Shown: positions 1-7,077, counted from the first letter of the stretch. The stretch: DNA of 9,727 bases from Ruminococcaceae bacterium UBA5391 (GCA_002410755.1 DHOL01000045.1:1-9727), one strand, 5' to 3'. Translations and numbers: made by a program. Notes: generated by a model from the sequence alone, not told the origin.

Positions 1-1433
1 CCATACATGGACATATGGTCGCCGTTGTAGGTTGCCCAGCCGAGCGCCAGCTCTGAAAGGTCCCCGGTGCCGATGACAAGGCCGCCGCTCTGATTTGCAA
101 GATCCATCAGCACCTGGGTGCGTTCGCGTGCCTGTGAATTTTCGTAGGTGACATCATGGGTGGATGGGTTATGGCCAATATCCCGGAAATGGAGCAAGAC
201 ACTTTCGCCGATTGGAATTTCGCGGAATTCCGTACCCAGCAGTTCCGCAAGGCGCTCGGCATTGCTTTTTGTGCGCTTTGTTGTGCCGAACCCCGGCATT
301 GTGACAGCAAGGATTCCTCTCCTGCTAAGCCTGAGCAGGTCAAAGGCCCGAACGGTAACGAGCAGGGCAAGGGTAGAGTCCAGCCCGCCAGACACTCCAA
401 CCACCGCTGATTTTGCGCTGATATGTGCAAGGCGCGTTGCAAGCCCTTCCGCCTGCATCCGAAGAATCATCTCACAACGCTCTGCGAGGTCGCCGCGGTC
501 ATCCGGCACAAACGGAAGGCATGGGAAAATGCGTTCCGGGGTGAACTCCGGCGTGTCAAGGGTAAACGGGATGGTCTCCGCACTGCCGCCGCCTTTCCAT
601 GTCGTCATGCGGAGGCGTTCCTGTGCAATGCGTTCAAGATCAATCTCCGCGGTTGTCAGGCCGGTAGTGAATGGTTCCGACTCTGCAAGAATTGCTCCGT
701 TTTCTGAAATTATACGGTGTCCGGCAAAAACAAGGTCAGTAGTGGATTCCCCCTTGCCCGCGTCAGTATAGGCATAGGCGCAGAGCAGCCGCCCGGCCTG
801 TCCGGCAACAAGGGAACGGCGGTATGCGGACTTGCCGACTACTTCGTCGCTGGCAGAAAGGTTAAAAATCACGGTTGCGCCCGCAAGTGCGAGGTTCTGC
901 GACGGAGGACAGGGAACCCAAAGGTCTTCGCAGATTTCTGCGCCAACTACAAGATTCGGGATATTTTCGCAGCGGAAAACAAGGCTGTTTCCAACTGGGA
1001 CTGTCTGGCCACAGAGCGTTGCTTCCCCATGCTCCGGCCCGGGGGCAAAATGTCGGGCTTCATAAAATTCGCAGTAATTCGGGATGTTGGTTTTTGTCAC
1101 CAAGCCGAGGAGCCTGCCACAGGTAAATACCGCGGCACAGTTTAGCAGTTTTGCACCGGAAGCAACCGGAAGACCAACCAGCGCAAGGAGCTTCATGCTT
1201 TTTGTCTCTTCAAGAAGCTCGCCAAGCGCTTTTTCCGCACCGGAAATCAGGGTATGATCCCGGAACAGGTCACCGCAGGTATATCCAGTCAGGCAAAGCT
1301 CCGGAAATACGACAGCACCAATTTTTCTCTTTTCGCATTGACGCATCAGCGCAAAGACCGAATTCCTATTGTATTCGCAGTCTGCAACCTTAATTTGCGG
1401 TGTTGCTGCCGCAATCCGGAAAAATCCGTCCAT
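1..1433 (-). CDS. nadE: Glutamine-dependent NAD+ synthetase, 3' end cut by window
   Basis: Makes NAD+ from deamido-NAD+ (NaAD), ATP and glutamine in the cytosol, the last step of NAD synthesis. 477 codons are visible. Residues 1-270 are a nitrilase-type glutaminase domain with the expected Glu-Lys-Cys triad: E45 in FPELCLTGY, K114 in TKTNIPNY and C168 in GAEICEDLW. Residues from about 315 are the synthetase domain, with ATP-pyrophosphatase P-loop SGGLDS at 348-353 and the conserved GTGDLSELALG at 455-465. Family members of this two-domain type are about 640-680 residues, so roughly the last 160-200 are outside the window. The ATG at 1433 is supported by AAAGGAGG at 1451-1444 and by an N-terminus that begins directly with the first strand of the nitrilase fold. 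A terminator lies between it and the upstream flippase gene, so it probably has its own promoter; only a weak TATACT-like box (1561-1556) is visible. The complete triad argues for glutamine rather than free ammonia as nitrogen source. Confidence 0.96.
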   Translation of the reverse strand, partial: MDGFFRIAAATPQIKVADCEYNRNSVFALMRQCEKRKIGAVVFPELCLTGYTCGDLFRDHTLISGAEKALGELLEETKSMKLLALVGLPVASGAKLLNCAAVFTCGRLLGLVTKTNIPNYCEFYEARHFAPGPEHGEATLCGQTVPVGNSLVFRCENIPNLVVGAEICEDLWVPCPPSQNLALAGATVIFNLSASDEVVGKSAYRRSLVAGQAGRLLCAYAYTDAGKGESTTDLVFAGHRIISENGAILAESEPFTTGLTTAEIDLERIAQERLRMTTWKGGGSAETIPFTLDTPEFTPERIFPCLPFVPDDRGDLAERCEMILRMQAEGLATRLAHISAKSAVVGVSGGLDSTLALLVTVRAFDLLRLSRRGILAVTMPGFGTTKRTKSNAERLAELLGTEFREIPIGESVLLHFRDIGHNPSTHDVTYENSQARERTQVLMDLANQSGGLVIGTGDLSELALGWATYNGDHMSMY

Positions 1434-1450
1434 CTGCTTTCTTCCTCCTT

Positions 1451-1480
1451 TCTGCTTTTTCTTTAAAAAGGAAAAGCAGA
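1451..1480 (-). promoter_or_regulatory. Hairpin in nadE leader next to the ribosome binding site
   Basis: Near-perfect 30-base inverted repeat with arms TCTGCTTTT and AAAAGCAGA and an A/T-rich centre, ending at the first base of the nadE Shine-Dalgarno sequence. No T-tract follows it on either strand, so it does not look like an intrinsic terminator. The same AAAGCAGA octamer recurs on the nadE strand at 1440-1433, covering the start codon's A, so the upstream TCTGCTTT could pair with either copy. A regulatory role is inferred from this geometry only. Confidence 0.45.
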
Positions 1481-1492
1481 TAAAAAGAAACC
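1452..1492 (+). repeat. Intergenic palindromic repeat, copy 1
   Basis: A 28-base palindrome beginning CTGCTTT and ending AAAGCAG, followed by ATAAAAAGAAACC, in the same orientation and register as the copy at 8438-8478. It coincides with the hairpin in the nadE leader and may be a mobile or dispersed palindromic element that landed there. Two copies alone do not prove a family. Confidence 0.5.
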
Positions 1493-1586
1493 AGCGCTCT
1501 AACCATTTGAAAGCGCAAGCCAAAAAATAACCTGTTAAAAAGCTGGGAAAGTTTAAGTATATTCACTGCGGATACCTGAAAACAGG

Positions 1587-1625
1587 TAAAAAAGGAAAAG
1601 CGGCTTAGGATAATCCAAAAGCCGC
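1587..1625 (-). terminator. Rho-independent terminator of the VanW-GT2-flippase operon
   Basis: Read on the minus strand, GCGGCTT (1625-1619) pairs perfectly with AAGCCGC (1606-1600). GGAT/ATCC bases inside the loop can extend the structure. The stem is followed by TTTTCCTTTTTT (1599-1588). It lies just after the flippase stop codon and before the nadE leader, so it should separate the two transcription units. A smaller perfect hairpin (ACCTG-AAAA-CAGGT, 1574-1587) follows. Confidence 0.82.
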
Positions 1626-1642
1626 AGGGTTTAACCCATTTT

Positions 1643-2725
1643 TCAGCTATGCTGCTCTTCCTTAGTGTCCTGGGAATATGCAGGGATCCGCAGCTTTGAG
1701 CGTATTTTTTCTTTTCCCCCATCAAAGGCAACAAACATACCGCCCACAACGATGCAGGAATAATAAGCAATCAGCCGCCAGAGCAGCATAGCCTGCGTAA
1801 TAATTTTTTCACTGAAAAAGATTTTAAAGATTACAAGGAAACTCCCTTCGGCGGCACCAGCCGCGCCGGGTAGGGGCGTGTAAACGGAAATCATCGTTAC
1901 AAAGCACTGGGCAGCAATCATATCAAGGACTGGGGCACCAACGCAGTGGAATGCCTTGTAGATAAAGAATGGAATGGAAAACAGGGAAAGCAACTGGATA
2001 AATGTACAGCTGTAAATACGGACAGAAAGGCGCAGATCGCTTTTCATGGCTTTATTGTTGTCCAGATAAAAATGGAGCTGATCTTCCACCTTCTTGCGCG
2101 TTTCTTCCGGTTTGCGGACAATATGGACTGACGTAAGAAACCACACAATGCCCTCAATCAGTTTTGTTGTAAATTTAGGGCAGTAGGTAAACAGGAACAG
2201 CACTACTACAGTCCCCGCCTGATAAAGGAATCCGATAAATGCCAGTGCCATGAAACCCTGAAACTTGCTGCTGAAAAAAGGAAAACGCAGAAGAATAACA
2301 AGAAGTGAAAAAAGTGTGATGCTGGTCTGATATACAAGGAATTTGCGCACCAGTGTAGAAATTGCAATACCGGTCGAAATGCCCTGCTTGCGAAGCGCAA
2401 CAAACTGCGCAGGCTGGCCGCCAATGGAGTAGGGCGTCACCGAGTTAAAGTACTGCCCCATCATGGTGATTTTGAAAGCACTGTGGAAGCTGTATTTCTC
2501 GTTGCCAGCGTGCCGGACCAGGGAGTGAATGATTTTGCCGTCCATCAGCCAGTTGAGCGCAACGCAGCCACAAGCACAAAGCAGCCAGGCCATATTAAGA
2601 GTTGGAATACTTTGCAGCAGAATGGCAAGATTATTCCCTGAAACGCAAAAATAAACCAGCAATCCTATAGTCAGTGCAAACATTGCAGCCTGAAATATTT
2701 TAGATGCTTTGCTTTTATCCTTCAT
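1643..2725 (-). CDS. Flippase-like integral membrane protein (LPG-synthase TM / UPF0104 family)
   Basis: 360-residue polytopic membrane protein matching the lysylphosphatidylglycerol synthase transmembrane family, the flippase half of MprF also seen in stand-alone proteins. Hydrophobic segments occur near residues 11-28, 44-60, 120-147, 158-180, 238-256, 266-282 and 314-334. Family signatures are GQYFNSVTPYSIGGQP at 90-105 and PLPGAAGAAEGSF at 284-296. The tail from about 336 is charged and probably cytosolic. No aminoacyl-transferase domain follows, so this is the membrane domain alone and should not itself lysinylate lipid. Members are thought to move lipids or lipid-linked sugars across the membrane; the substrate here is unknown. 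It starts 39 bases after the glycosyltransferase stop and is probably co-transcribed with it, which suggests the glycosyltransferase product may be its cargo (inference). The ATG at 2725 has only a weak ribosome binding site, consistent with a downstream operon gene. Confidence 0.87.
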   Translation of the reverse strand: MKDKSKASKIFQAAMFALTIGLLVYFCVSGNNLAILLQSIPTLNMAWLLCACGCVALNWLMDGKIIHSLVRHAGNEKYSFHSAFKITMMGQYFNSVTPYSIGGQPAQFVALRKQGISTGIAISTLVRKFLVYQTSITLFSLLVILLRFPFFSSKFQGFMALAFIGFLYQAGTVVVLFLFTYCPKFTTKLIEGIVWFLTSVHIVRKPEETRKKVEDQLHFYLDNNKAMKSDLRLSVRIYSCTFIQLLSLFSIPFFIYKAFHCVGAPVLDMIAAQCFVTMISVYTPLPGAAGAAEGSFLVIFKIFFSEKIITQAMLLWRLIAYYSCIVVGGMFVAFDGGKEKIRSKLRIPAYSQDTKEEQHS

Positions 2726-2764
2726 CTTACCACATTCTGTTCGTCTTCGCCGGTTTCCCGCTGG

Positions 2765-3751
2765 TCAGCGGACGGAGAAATCCTTTTCCAGCTTTTCCGG
2801 CGATGCAACTACATCAGGCAGGTGATTAATCAGTGCCTGAATGCTCATGTCATCATGTGAATAATGCCTCAGTGTGCGACTGACACGCTTCATATTTTCC
2901 ATACAACCGCGCATACACTTTTTTTGTGTATGTATCTTGAAAACGTACAGGTAACAACAGTTGCAGGTTTTCCGCACCAGTGCCTGATAGCTTTTTTTAT
3001 ACTTTTCATAAAGGCCGTTTTTCTCAAGGCTTGCACGTACCAATGCCATAGCATAGATGAAATCGTTAATCTTGTTTGCATCTATGGTAGCAAGCGTGCT
3101 GTATTGGTGCTGATTGTAGTAGTAAAGCGGCCGGTCAAGCACTACCACCCGGTTTGCGTGTGCAAACAGTTTATTTGCCGTTGCCATATCTTCAAAAGTC
3201 ATTGCGGGAAAAGTAATGCTGTAGTCTGTAAAGAGCTCACGCCGGTACAGCTTGTTCCACACCAGACTTTGAATCTGCACATCATGCAGCACTTTATCCA
3301 GCGCTTCTTCCCGGGTAAAGACTCCCTTGCACCGGAATGGGTACTCAAACAGGACATCCGTTGAAAGATAATGATAATAATAATAGCAGCAGGAAATATC
3401 TGCGTCATACTCCACGCAGGCACGGTAAAGCTCCTCGAGGAAGGTAGGGGCAACATAGTCATCGCTGTCTACAAAGGAAAAATATCTTCCGCACGCAATA
3501 CTCATCCCTGCATTGCGCGCTTTGGACATGCCTCCATTTTCCTTATCAATCACATGGATAAAATCATATTTTTCGGCAAAATGGTGCAGGATCATGGAGG
3601 AATCATCCGTTGAACCGTCATTTACTGCGATAATTTCAAAGTCCTGAAAAGTCTGCTGCACCAGGGATGAAAGGCATTTCCCGACGAATTTTTCCACGTT
3701 GTAAACCGGAATAATCACACTGATTTCCGGTACGTGATTTCTCTCCGTCAA
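2765..3751 (-). CDS. Family 2 glycosyltransferase (GT-A fold)
   Basis: Transfers a sugar from a nucleotide-sugar donor to an envelope acceptor, probably on the inner membrane face; donor and acceptor cannot be told from sequence. From the chosen start (328 residues), the GT-A domain shows SVIIPVYN at 11-18, NDGSTDDS at 44-51, GGMSKARNAG at 73-82 and the metal-binding VDSDD at 94-98. A family-typical WNKLYRRELF occurs midway. The C-terminal third is helical-looking and basic, with several cysteines and no membrane segment. I prefer the TTG at 3751: AAGGGAG lies 7 bases upstream and the catalytic domain begins at once, as usual in the family. The same frame stays open to ATG codons at 3817 (GGAG 10 bases upstream) and 3841 (no ribosome binding site), which would add 22 or 30 low-complexity residues. 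Second gene of the VanW-GT2-flippase operon. Confidence 0.9.
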   Translation of the reverse strand: MTERNHVPEISVIIPVYNVEKFVGKCLSSLVQQTFQDFEIIAVNDGSTDDSSMILHHFAEKYDFIHVIDKENGGMSKARNAGMSIACGRYFSFVDSDDYVAPTFLEELYRACVEYDADISCCYYYYHYLSTDVLFEYPFRCKGVFTREEALDKVLHDVQIQSLVWNKLYRRELFTDYSITFPAMTFEDMATANKLFAHANRVVVLDRPLYYYNQHQYSTLATIDANKINDFIYAMALVRASLEKNGLYEKYKKSYQALVRKTCNCCYLYVFKIHTQKKCMRGCMENMKRVSRTLRHYSHDDMSIQALINHLPDVVASPEKLEKDFSVR

Positions 3752-3879
3752 AGCTGTTCTCCCTTTCCCGGCGGGAGATCCGCCGTTTGTTATTCTCTCC
3801 AAAAAAGCGGCCTCCATGCCACTCTTTCTCCATTTTTGCATAACTTGACTCTAATTGTCAAGAGGGACATAGGCACAGT

Positions 3880-5403
3880 TTATGCAGCCGGTGCTGCTCC
3901 GCTGGAAGGACCACCCTGCAAAGCAGATAAATCAGTCCCCTTGCCATAGGAATAGATTGCCGCCATTGCCGGGTAATATGATTTATTCAGAAACTCAGTC
4001 TGGACTGCCTTTCCGCCTTTGTAGAAAACACGGCGCGCAGAAGCCCGGTAACCGGTACGTGCATGCTGCACCAGTTCAACGACTCCTTTTGCAAGGCTGC
4101 TGTCCTCCGTATAGGTCGGCTTCTCCGGTGCGGCAACCGTCTGGTCCATCTGGGATACAATTTGAATGCTGTCATAGTCCGACGCCTTATAACCATAAAA
4201 GACAGCAGTCAGGGTGTTCCCCTTTGTATAGGTGACAAGGTAGGCCGGGTATTTTGTCGGATTCGTTACCTTCATGTCAAGGTTGGGATAGCTTACAGTC
4301 GCATCCTGGCCGATGGCACAGTAAGTAGAAGGCAACGCATGGTTATAGCGTTCCGTAACCTTAAAATCGGAGCGGATCGCCGCGCCGTAAATTGTTGTGG
4401 AAGCCTGGCAGACACCACCGCCATACTCCTCAACATGCCTGCCGTTCAGCAGGGCACCGGCTTGCAGATAACCGCTTTTCGCATCGCACGGACCGACTGT
4501 CCCGAAAAACGAGAACGTCCCTCCTGCGGCGACACAAGTTCCATTTGCGGCAAGCAGGGCTTTTTTCATGTTGTAGGTGCCGTTATAGTTATTGGTGGAA
4601 ACGGTCTGAAACATGCCAAGTTCTGTCATATGTACCTTGAGGTTGGCAACACTCCCTGTAAAGGGAACCGGCTTCGTCTTTATTTCAACAGAACCGGTGT
4701 GTGAGCTGCTTTCCGCCGCAGCCTGAACATCACTCCAGAACTGGTCGGCGTCAGCTGTGTAGCCCTCCGTGCCGTCCCGAAAGGAAAATGTCTTTGTTTT
4801 CTGGTCAAAGGAAGCTACCGACGGCTCTACAGGTTTGCGCACCACTTTGGACGCAATGCTTTCCACTTTGGGTTTCAGGCTGCTGATATCCGGTGCAGCA
4901 GTTAAAGAATACTCCTTCGGAGACGTTTTCAGCTTCTGTACCATCTGATAGCGTGTTTCATCGCTGCCAGTGCGTGCATAAGCATAGGCTTTCTTGAGAA
5001 CGCTGTCTGTATCGAAGGAAAAAGTGATATCCTTCTGTGTGAGTTCCCAGTTTTGCTGGCCGAATGAAATTTTAATGTCATAAGCCGTTTCGGCCGAAGT
5101 TTCCTTCGCCTGCACGGCGGTTTTGGCTTCTTCCATTGTCATGCCGCCAATTTTCACACCCTGCACTACAGTGCCGTCGTAGAACCGGTCTGTGTTCAGT
5201 ATGGCATGAATCATCTCGGCACGCTTTTTCTCTTTCATTGCCCGGATATAAACGGCCGCAAGGGCTACTGCGCAGACAGCAACAGCCACTGCAAGGATTG
5301 CAATGGCTTTTTTATGTCCTTTTTTCTTTTTTTCAAGGCCCTTTTCCTGCGTGCAGTGTGGACTCCGATTAGAACAGATATTAGGTTCGGAATTGTCAGC
5401 CAT
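3880..5403 (-). CDS. VanW-family membrane-anchored cell-wall protein
   Basis: 507 residues. A short cytosolic N-terminus rich in lysine (21-32) precedes one membrane helix at about 33-53; the rest is predicted extracellular. Residues about 75-250 resemble the peptidoglycan-binding-4-like repeats commonly found before VanW domains. The VanW domain spans about 265-405, with FSFFGTVGP at 297-305 and the hallmark EYGGGVCQASTTIYG at 326-340. Residues 440-488 look like a degenerate G5-type module, followed by a Gly/Ser/Ala/Pro tail. VanW is named from vancomycin-resistance clusters, but its biochemical role is undefined, and nothing else here (no VanH/A/X) suggests glycopeptide resistance. The ATG at 5403 is supported by AAAGGGGGG eight bases or so upstream. 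It is the first gene of the leftward operon; 128 bases separate it from the preferred GT2 start (38 if GT2 starts at 3841). A cell-wall role is inferred from topology and family. Confidence 0.92.
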   Translation of the reverse strand: MADNSEPNICSNRSPHCTQEKGLEKKKKGHKKAIAILAVAVAVCAVALAAVYIRAMKEKKRAEMIHAILNTDRFYDGTVVQGVKIGGMTMEEAKTAVQAKETSAETAYDIKISFGQQNWELTQKDITFSFDTDSVLKKAYAYARTGSDETRYQMVQKLKTSPKEYSLTAAPDISSLKPKVESIASKVVRKPVEPSVASFDQKTKTFSFRDGTEGYTADADQFWSDVQAAAESSSHTGSVEIKTKPVPFTGSVANLKVHMTELGMFQTVSTNNYNGTYNMKKALLAANGTCVAAGGTFSFFGTVGPCDAKSGYLQAGALLNGRHVEEYGGGVCQASTTIYGAAIRSDFKVTERYNHALPSTYCAIGQDATVSYPNLDMKVTNPTKYPAYLVTYTKGNTLTAVFYGYKASDYDSIQIVSQMDQTVAAPEKPTYTEDSSLAKGVVELVQHARTGYRASARRVFYKGGKAVQTEFLNKSYYPAMAAIYSYGKGTDLSALQGGPSSGAAPAA

Positions 5404-5422
5404 CGCGCACCCCCCTTTAAAA

Positions 5423-5443
5423 TCTGCCCATAGTTGGGGCAGA
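5423..5443 (-). promoter_or_regulatory. Hairpin at the 5' end of the VanW operon mRNA
   Basis: TCTGCCC and GGGCAGA form a perfect 7-bp stem with a 7-base loop, a few bases downstream of the transcript start expected from the TATAAT at 5460-5455. Only four T residues follow before the ribosome binding site, so a terminator is unlikely. It may stabilise the mRNA 5' end or be a regulator-binding site. Confidence 0.4.
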
Positions 5444-5454
5444 AACCCAGTTTT

Positions 5455-5483
5455 ATTATAGCGGTTTGACTGTAGGAAGTAAA
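5455..5483 (-). promoter_or_regulatory. Sigma-A-type promoter of the VanW-GT2-flippase operon
   Basis: Minus-strand TTTACT (5483-5478), a 17-base spacer and a perfect TATAAT (5460-5455). Expected start of transcription is near 5448, giving a leader of about 45 bases before the VanW ATG. It is divergent from the promoter at 5550-5558. Confidence 0.68.
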
Positions 5484-5549
5484 GTGTCGGGATCTATTTT
5501 CCGTAGCGGAATAAATGCATGCTCTCAGGTTTTATTTATAAAAATTATA

Positions 5550-5558
5550 TGCTATAAT
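5550..5558 (+). promoter_or_regulatory. Extended -10 promoter of the UgtP-like gene
   Basis: TGCTATAAT is a perfect extended -10 element (TGn-TATAAT). The region 16-18 bases upstream is A/T-rich but has no good -35 match, which extended -10 promoters tolerate. Expected start is near 5565, giving a leader of about 40 bases. A 14-base dyad, TTTCCC-AA-GGGAAA, lies at 5569-5582 just downstream. Confidence 0.65.
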
Positions 5559-5603
5559 ACATTCGATATTTCCCAAGGGAAAGAAATCCGGGAGGGGAAA
5601 AAC

Positions 5604-6767
5604 ATGAAAATTCTGATTCTGTCCGCCGCAACCGGCGGCGGACATCTTCGCGCTTCACGGGCGATTCGTGACTATTTCGTCCAGAATGATCCTAGCTCCG
5701 AGGTTGAAGTCGTCGATGCAATGAAAAGTGTTGGGCCGCTGGTCAACCGGACAGTCTGCGATGGCTACCATATCCTCGCTACAAAAGCGCCGAAGCTCTT
5801 CGGCAGGCTTTACCGCGCAACCAACAAAAAAACACCGCTTTTTGACCTGATGAGCCGCTTCAGCTGCCAGCTCAGCCGTCTGCTCTATCCTGCGGTCGAA
5901 CGCAGTGCGCCGGATGCAATCATTTCAACCCATCCGTTCGCTACGGAAATGGTCTCACATTTAAAAAGCCTTGGCGCTGTGGATGTGCCGCTCATCACGC
6001 TGATGACAGACTACGGCCCGCATCTTGCATGGATTGCAGAGCATGTAGATGCTTACGTTGTCGCCAATGCCGATATGATTTCGCAGATGGAATCCATGGG
6101 TGTCAGCCGGGAAAAGATTTATCCGTTCGGCATCCCTGTGGAAAATGTGTTTTTTCAGAAAAGGGACAAGTCTGCCCTTCGGAAAAAATTCGGCCTTGAT
6201 CCGGATCTTCCGACCATTCTGATGATGGCGGGAAGTTTTGGTGTTGCAAACGTGCTGGATTTCTACCGGCAGATTACCGCGGCGAACCTGCCTTTTCAGA
6301 TCGTTGTCATAACGGGGAAAAATGATAAACTGTATCTTGCCTTTCTGGACGAAGTGAAAAAAAAGCGGAAGCCGACAAAGGTCGTCTATTTCACCGATGA
6401 AGTGGAAAACTATATGCACGCTTCAGACCTGCTGGTTACAAAGCCGGGTGGGATGACCGTCTCAGAAGCGCTGGCCTGCGGTGTGCCGCTTGCGGTGTTT
6501 GACGCTATTCCAGGACAGGAAGAAGATAATGCTAATTTTCTCCTGATGAATGATATGGCTGTTCACCTGAAGCCGGGGGATGACTGTGCCGAAACCATCT
6601 GCTCCCTTTTGGAAAACACACACCGGCTCGATAAGATGCGCGACAACTGTACGGAGTTTGACAAGTCCCATTCCGCAGAGAACATTATGAAACTGACGCA
6701 CCGCCTCTGTGAAGAGTATGCAGCCGCACGTACAGAAAGCTCCGCCGTGCAGGTCGGGAAAAAGTAA
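5604..6767 (+). CDS. UgtP/MGDG-synthase-like glycolipid glycosyltransferase
   Basis: 387 residues, the usual length for the GT28 group containing Bacillus UgtP (processive diacylglycerol glucosyltransferase) and plant MGDG synthase. It is expected to work at the inner membrane face, transferring a hexose from UDP-sugar to diacylglycerol to make glycolipid, which in Firmicutes also serves as lipoteichoic-acid anchor. The N-terminal MGDG-synthase domain (1-175) opens with MKILILSAATGGGHLRAS, the acceptor-side glycine loop, and has STHPFATE at 108-115. The C-terminal GT28 domain (200-375) contains TKPGGMTVSEALACGVP at 279-295 and PGQEEDNA at 303-310, the donor-binding region. No membrane helix, as expected for a peripheral enzyme. 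The ATG at 5604 has GGAGGGG at 5591-5597; the frame is open 46 codons further upstream but that crosses the promoter and lacks a binding site. Whether it adds one or several sugars, and which, cannot be read from sequence; a GT28 enzyme with another lipid acceptor remains possible. Confidence 0.9.
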   Translation: MKILILSAATGGGHLRASRAIRDYFVQNDPSSEVEVVDAMKSVGPLVNRTVCDGYHILATKAPKLFGRLYRATNKKTPLFDLMSRFSCQLSRLLYPAVERSAPDAIISTHPFATEMVSHLKSLGAVDVPLITLMTDYGPHLAWIAEHVDAYVVANADMISQMESMGVSREKIYPFGIPVENVFFQKRDKSALRKKFGLDPDLPTILMMAGSFGVANVLDFYRQITAANLPFQIVVITGKNDKLYLAFLDEVKKKRKPTKVVYFTDEVENYMHASDLLVTKPGGMTVSEALACGVPLAVFDAIPGQEEDNANFLLMNDMAVHLKPGDDCAETICSLLENTHRLDKMRDNCTEFDKSHSAENIMKLTHRLCEEYAAARTESSAVQVGKK

Positions 6768-6780
6768 ATTTTTTGGGGGA

Positions 6781-6830
6781 AAAGGCTGGCGCCCATCCGG
6801 AAAAATCCGGAAATGTACGCCGGCTTTTTT
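6781..6830 (+). terminator. Terminator after the UgtP-like gene, probably bidirectional
   Basis: GCTGGCG (6785-6791) pairs with CGCCGGC (6818-6824) with one G-U pair. The loop contains a 10-base tandem repeat, ATCCGGAAAA/ATCCGGAAAT (6795-6814), which can fold as an inner CCGG/CCGG stem. TTTTTT follows at 6825-6830 on the plus strand. On the minus strand the stem is followed by CCTTTTCCCCC, a poorer tract, so it may also stop the convergent Smr gene. The plus-strand T-tract overlaps the Smr stop codon (6831-6829). Confidence 0.75.
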
Positions 6831-7077
6831 ATTTGAGCAGAAGCCTTGTTTCCCCGGGGTTAAGGGCAGGCAGCTTTGCCGCTATCCGCGGGTGATGCAG
6901 ATTGTCCCGCACCATGGACAGCAACGCTGTCCCATGGTTGCAGCCATGGATCACGCGCACTTCGCGGACCTCAGCAGGGAGGCCGCTCAGAAGGTGTTCC
7001 AGACGGAAGCGGGCATCTTCTGTCCTCAGGCCGTGCAGGTCAACTGTAACGGTATCCCTGTCCCTTATGACTTGCAC
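6829..7077 (-). CDS. Small stand-alone Smr-domain protein
   Basis: 82 residues that are essentially one Smr domain, the DNA/RNA-nicking or nucleic-acid-binding module found at the C-terminus of MutS2 and in free-standing form. Signatures are VDLHGL at 12-17, VIHGCNHGTAL at 42-52 (usual form HGxGxGxL) and the closing NPGETRLLL at 73-81. Single-domain members of this size are common in Clostridia; the substrate is unknown and nuclease activity is not proven by sequence. The GTG at 7077 is preferred because AAGGGAGG (7093-7086) lies 8 bases upstream. A GTG at 7086 in the same frame overlaps that ribosome binding site and is too close to it. Both GTGs lie in a tandem 9-base duplication. It is convergent with the UgtP-like gene and divergent from the gene at 7261, so probably monocistronic. 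Confidence 0.85.
   Translation of the reverse strand: MQVIRDRDTVTVDLHGLRTEDARFRLEHLLSGLPAEVREVRVIHGCNHGTALLSMVRDNLHHPRIAAKLPALNPGETRLLLK

Noticed and set aside
148..1145. Plus-strand open frames of up to 207 codons
   Set aside because: They lie antisense to nadE, whose conserved motifs are continuous on the minus strand, and they show no recognisable protein features.
1414..1428. 15-base match ATCCGGAAAAATCCG also present at 6795-6809
   Set aside because: One copy is coding sequence of nadE, the other a terminator loop; the unit is internally repetitive, so chance plus low complexity is enough.
2864..3364. Plus-strand 166-codon open frame
   Set aside because: It is antisense to the GT2 gene, has low-quality composition and no supporting start site.
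4063..4704. Plus-strand 213-codon open frame
   Set aside because: It is antisense to the VanW domain region, including its conserved GGGVCQ motif; the minus frame is clearly the coding one.
3880..5403. Vancomycin-resistance gene cluster suggested by VanW
   Set aside because: No VanR/S, VanH, D-Ala-D-Lac/Ser ligase or VanX/Y gene is present; VanW-domain proteins are common in Clostridia without resistance.
5466..5603. 46-codon N-terminal extension of the UgtP-like protein
   Set aside because: It lacks a ribosome binding site, runs through the predicted -10 box at 5553-5558, and the family fold begins at MKILILS encoded from 5604.
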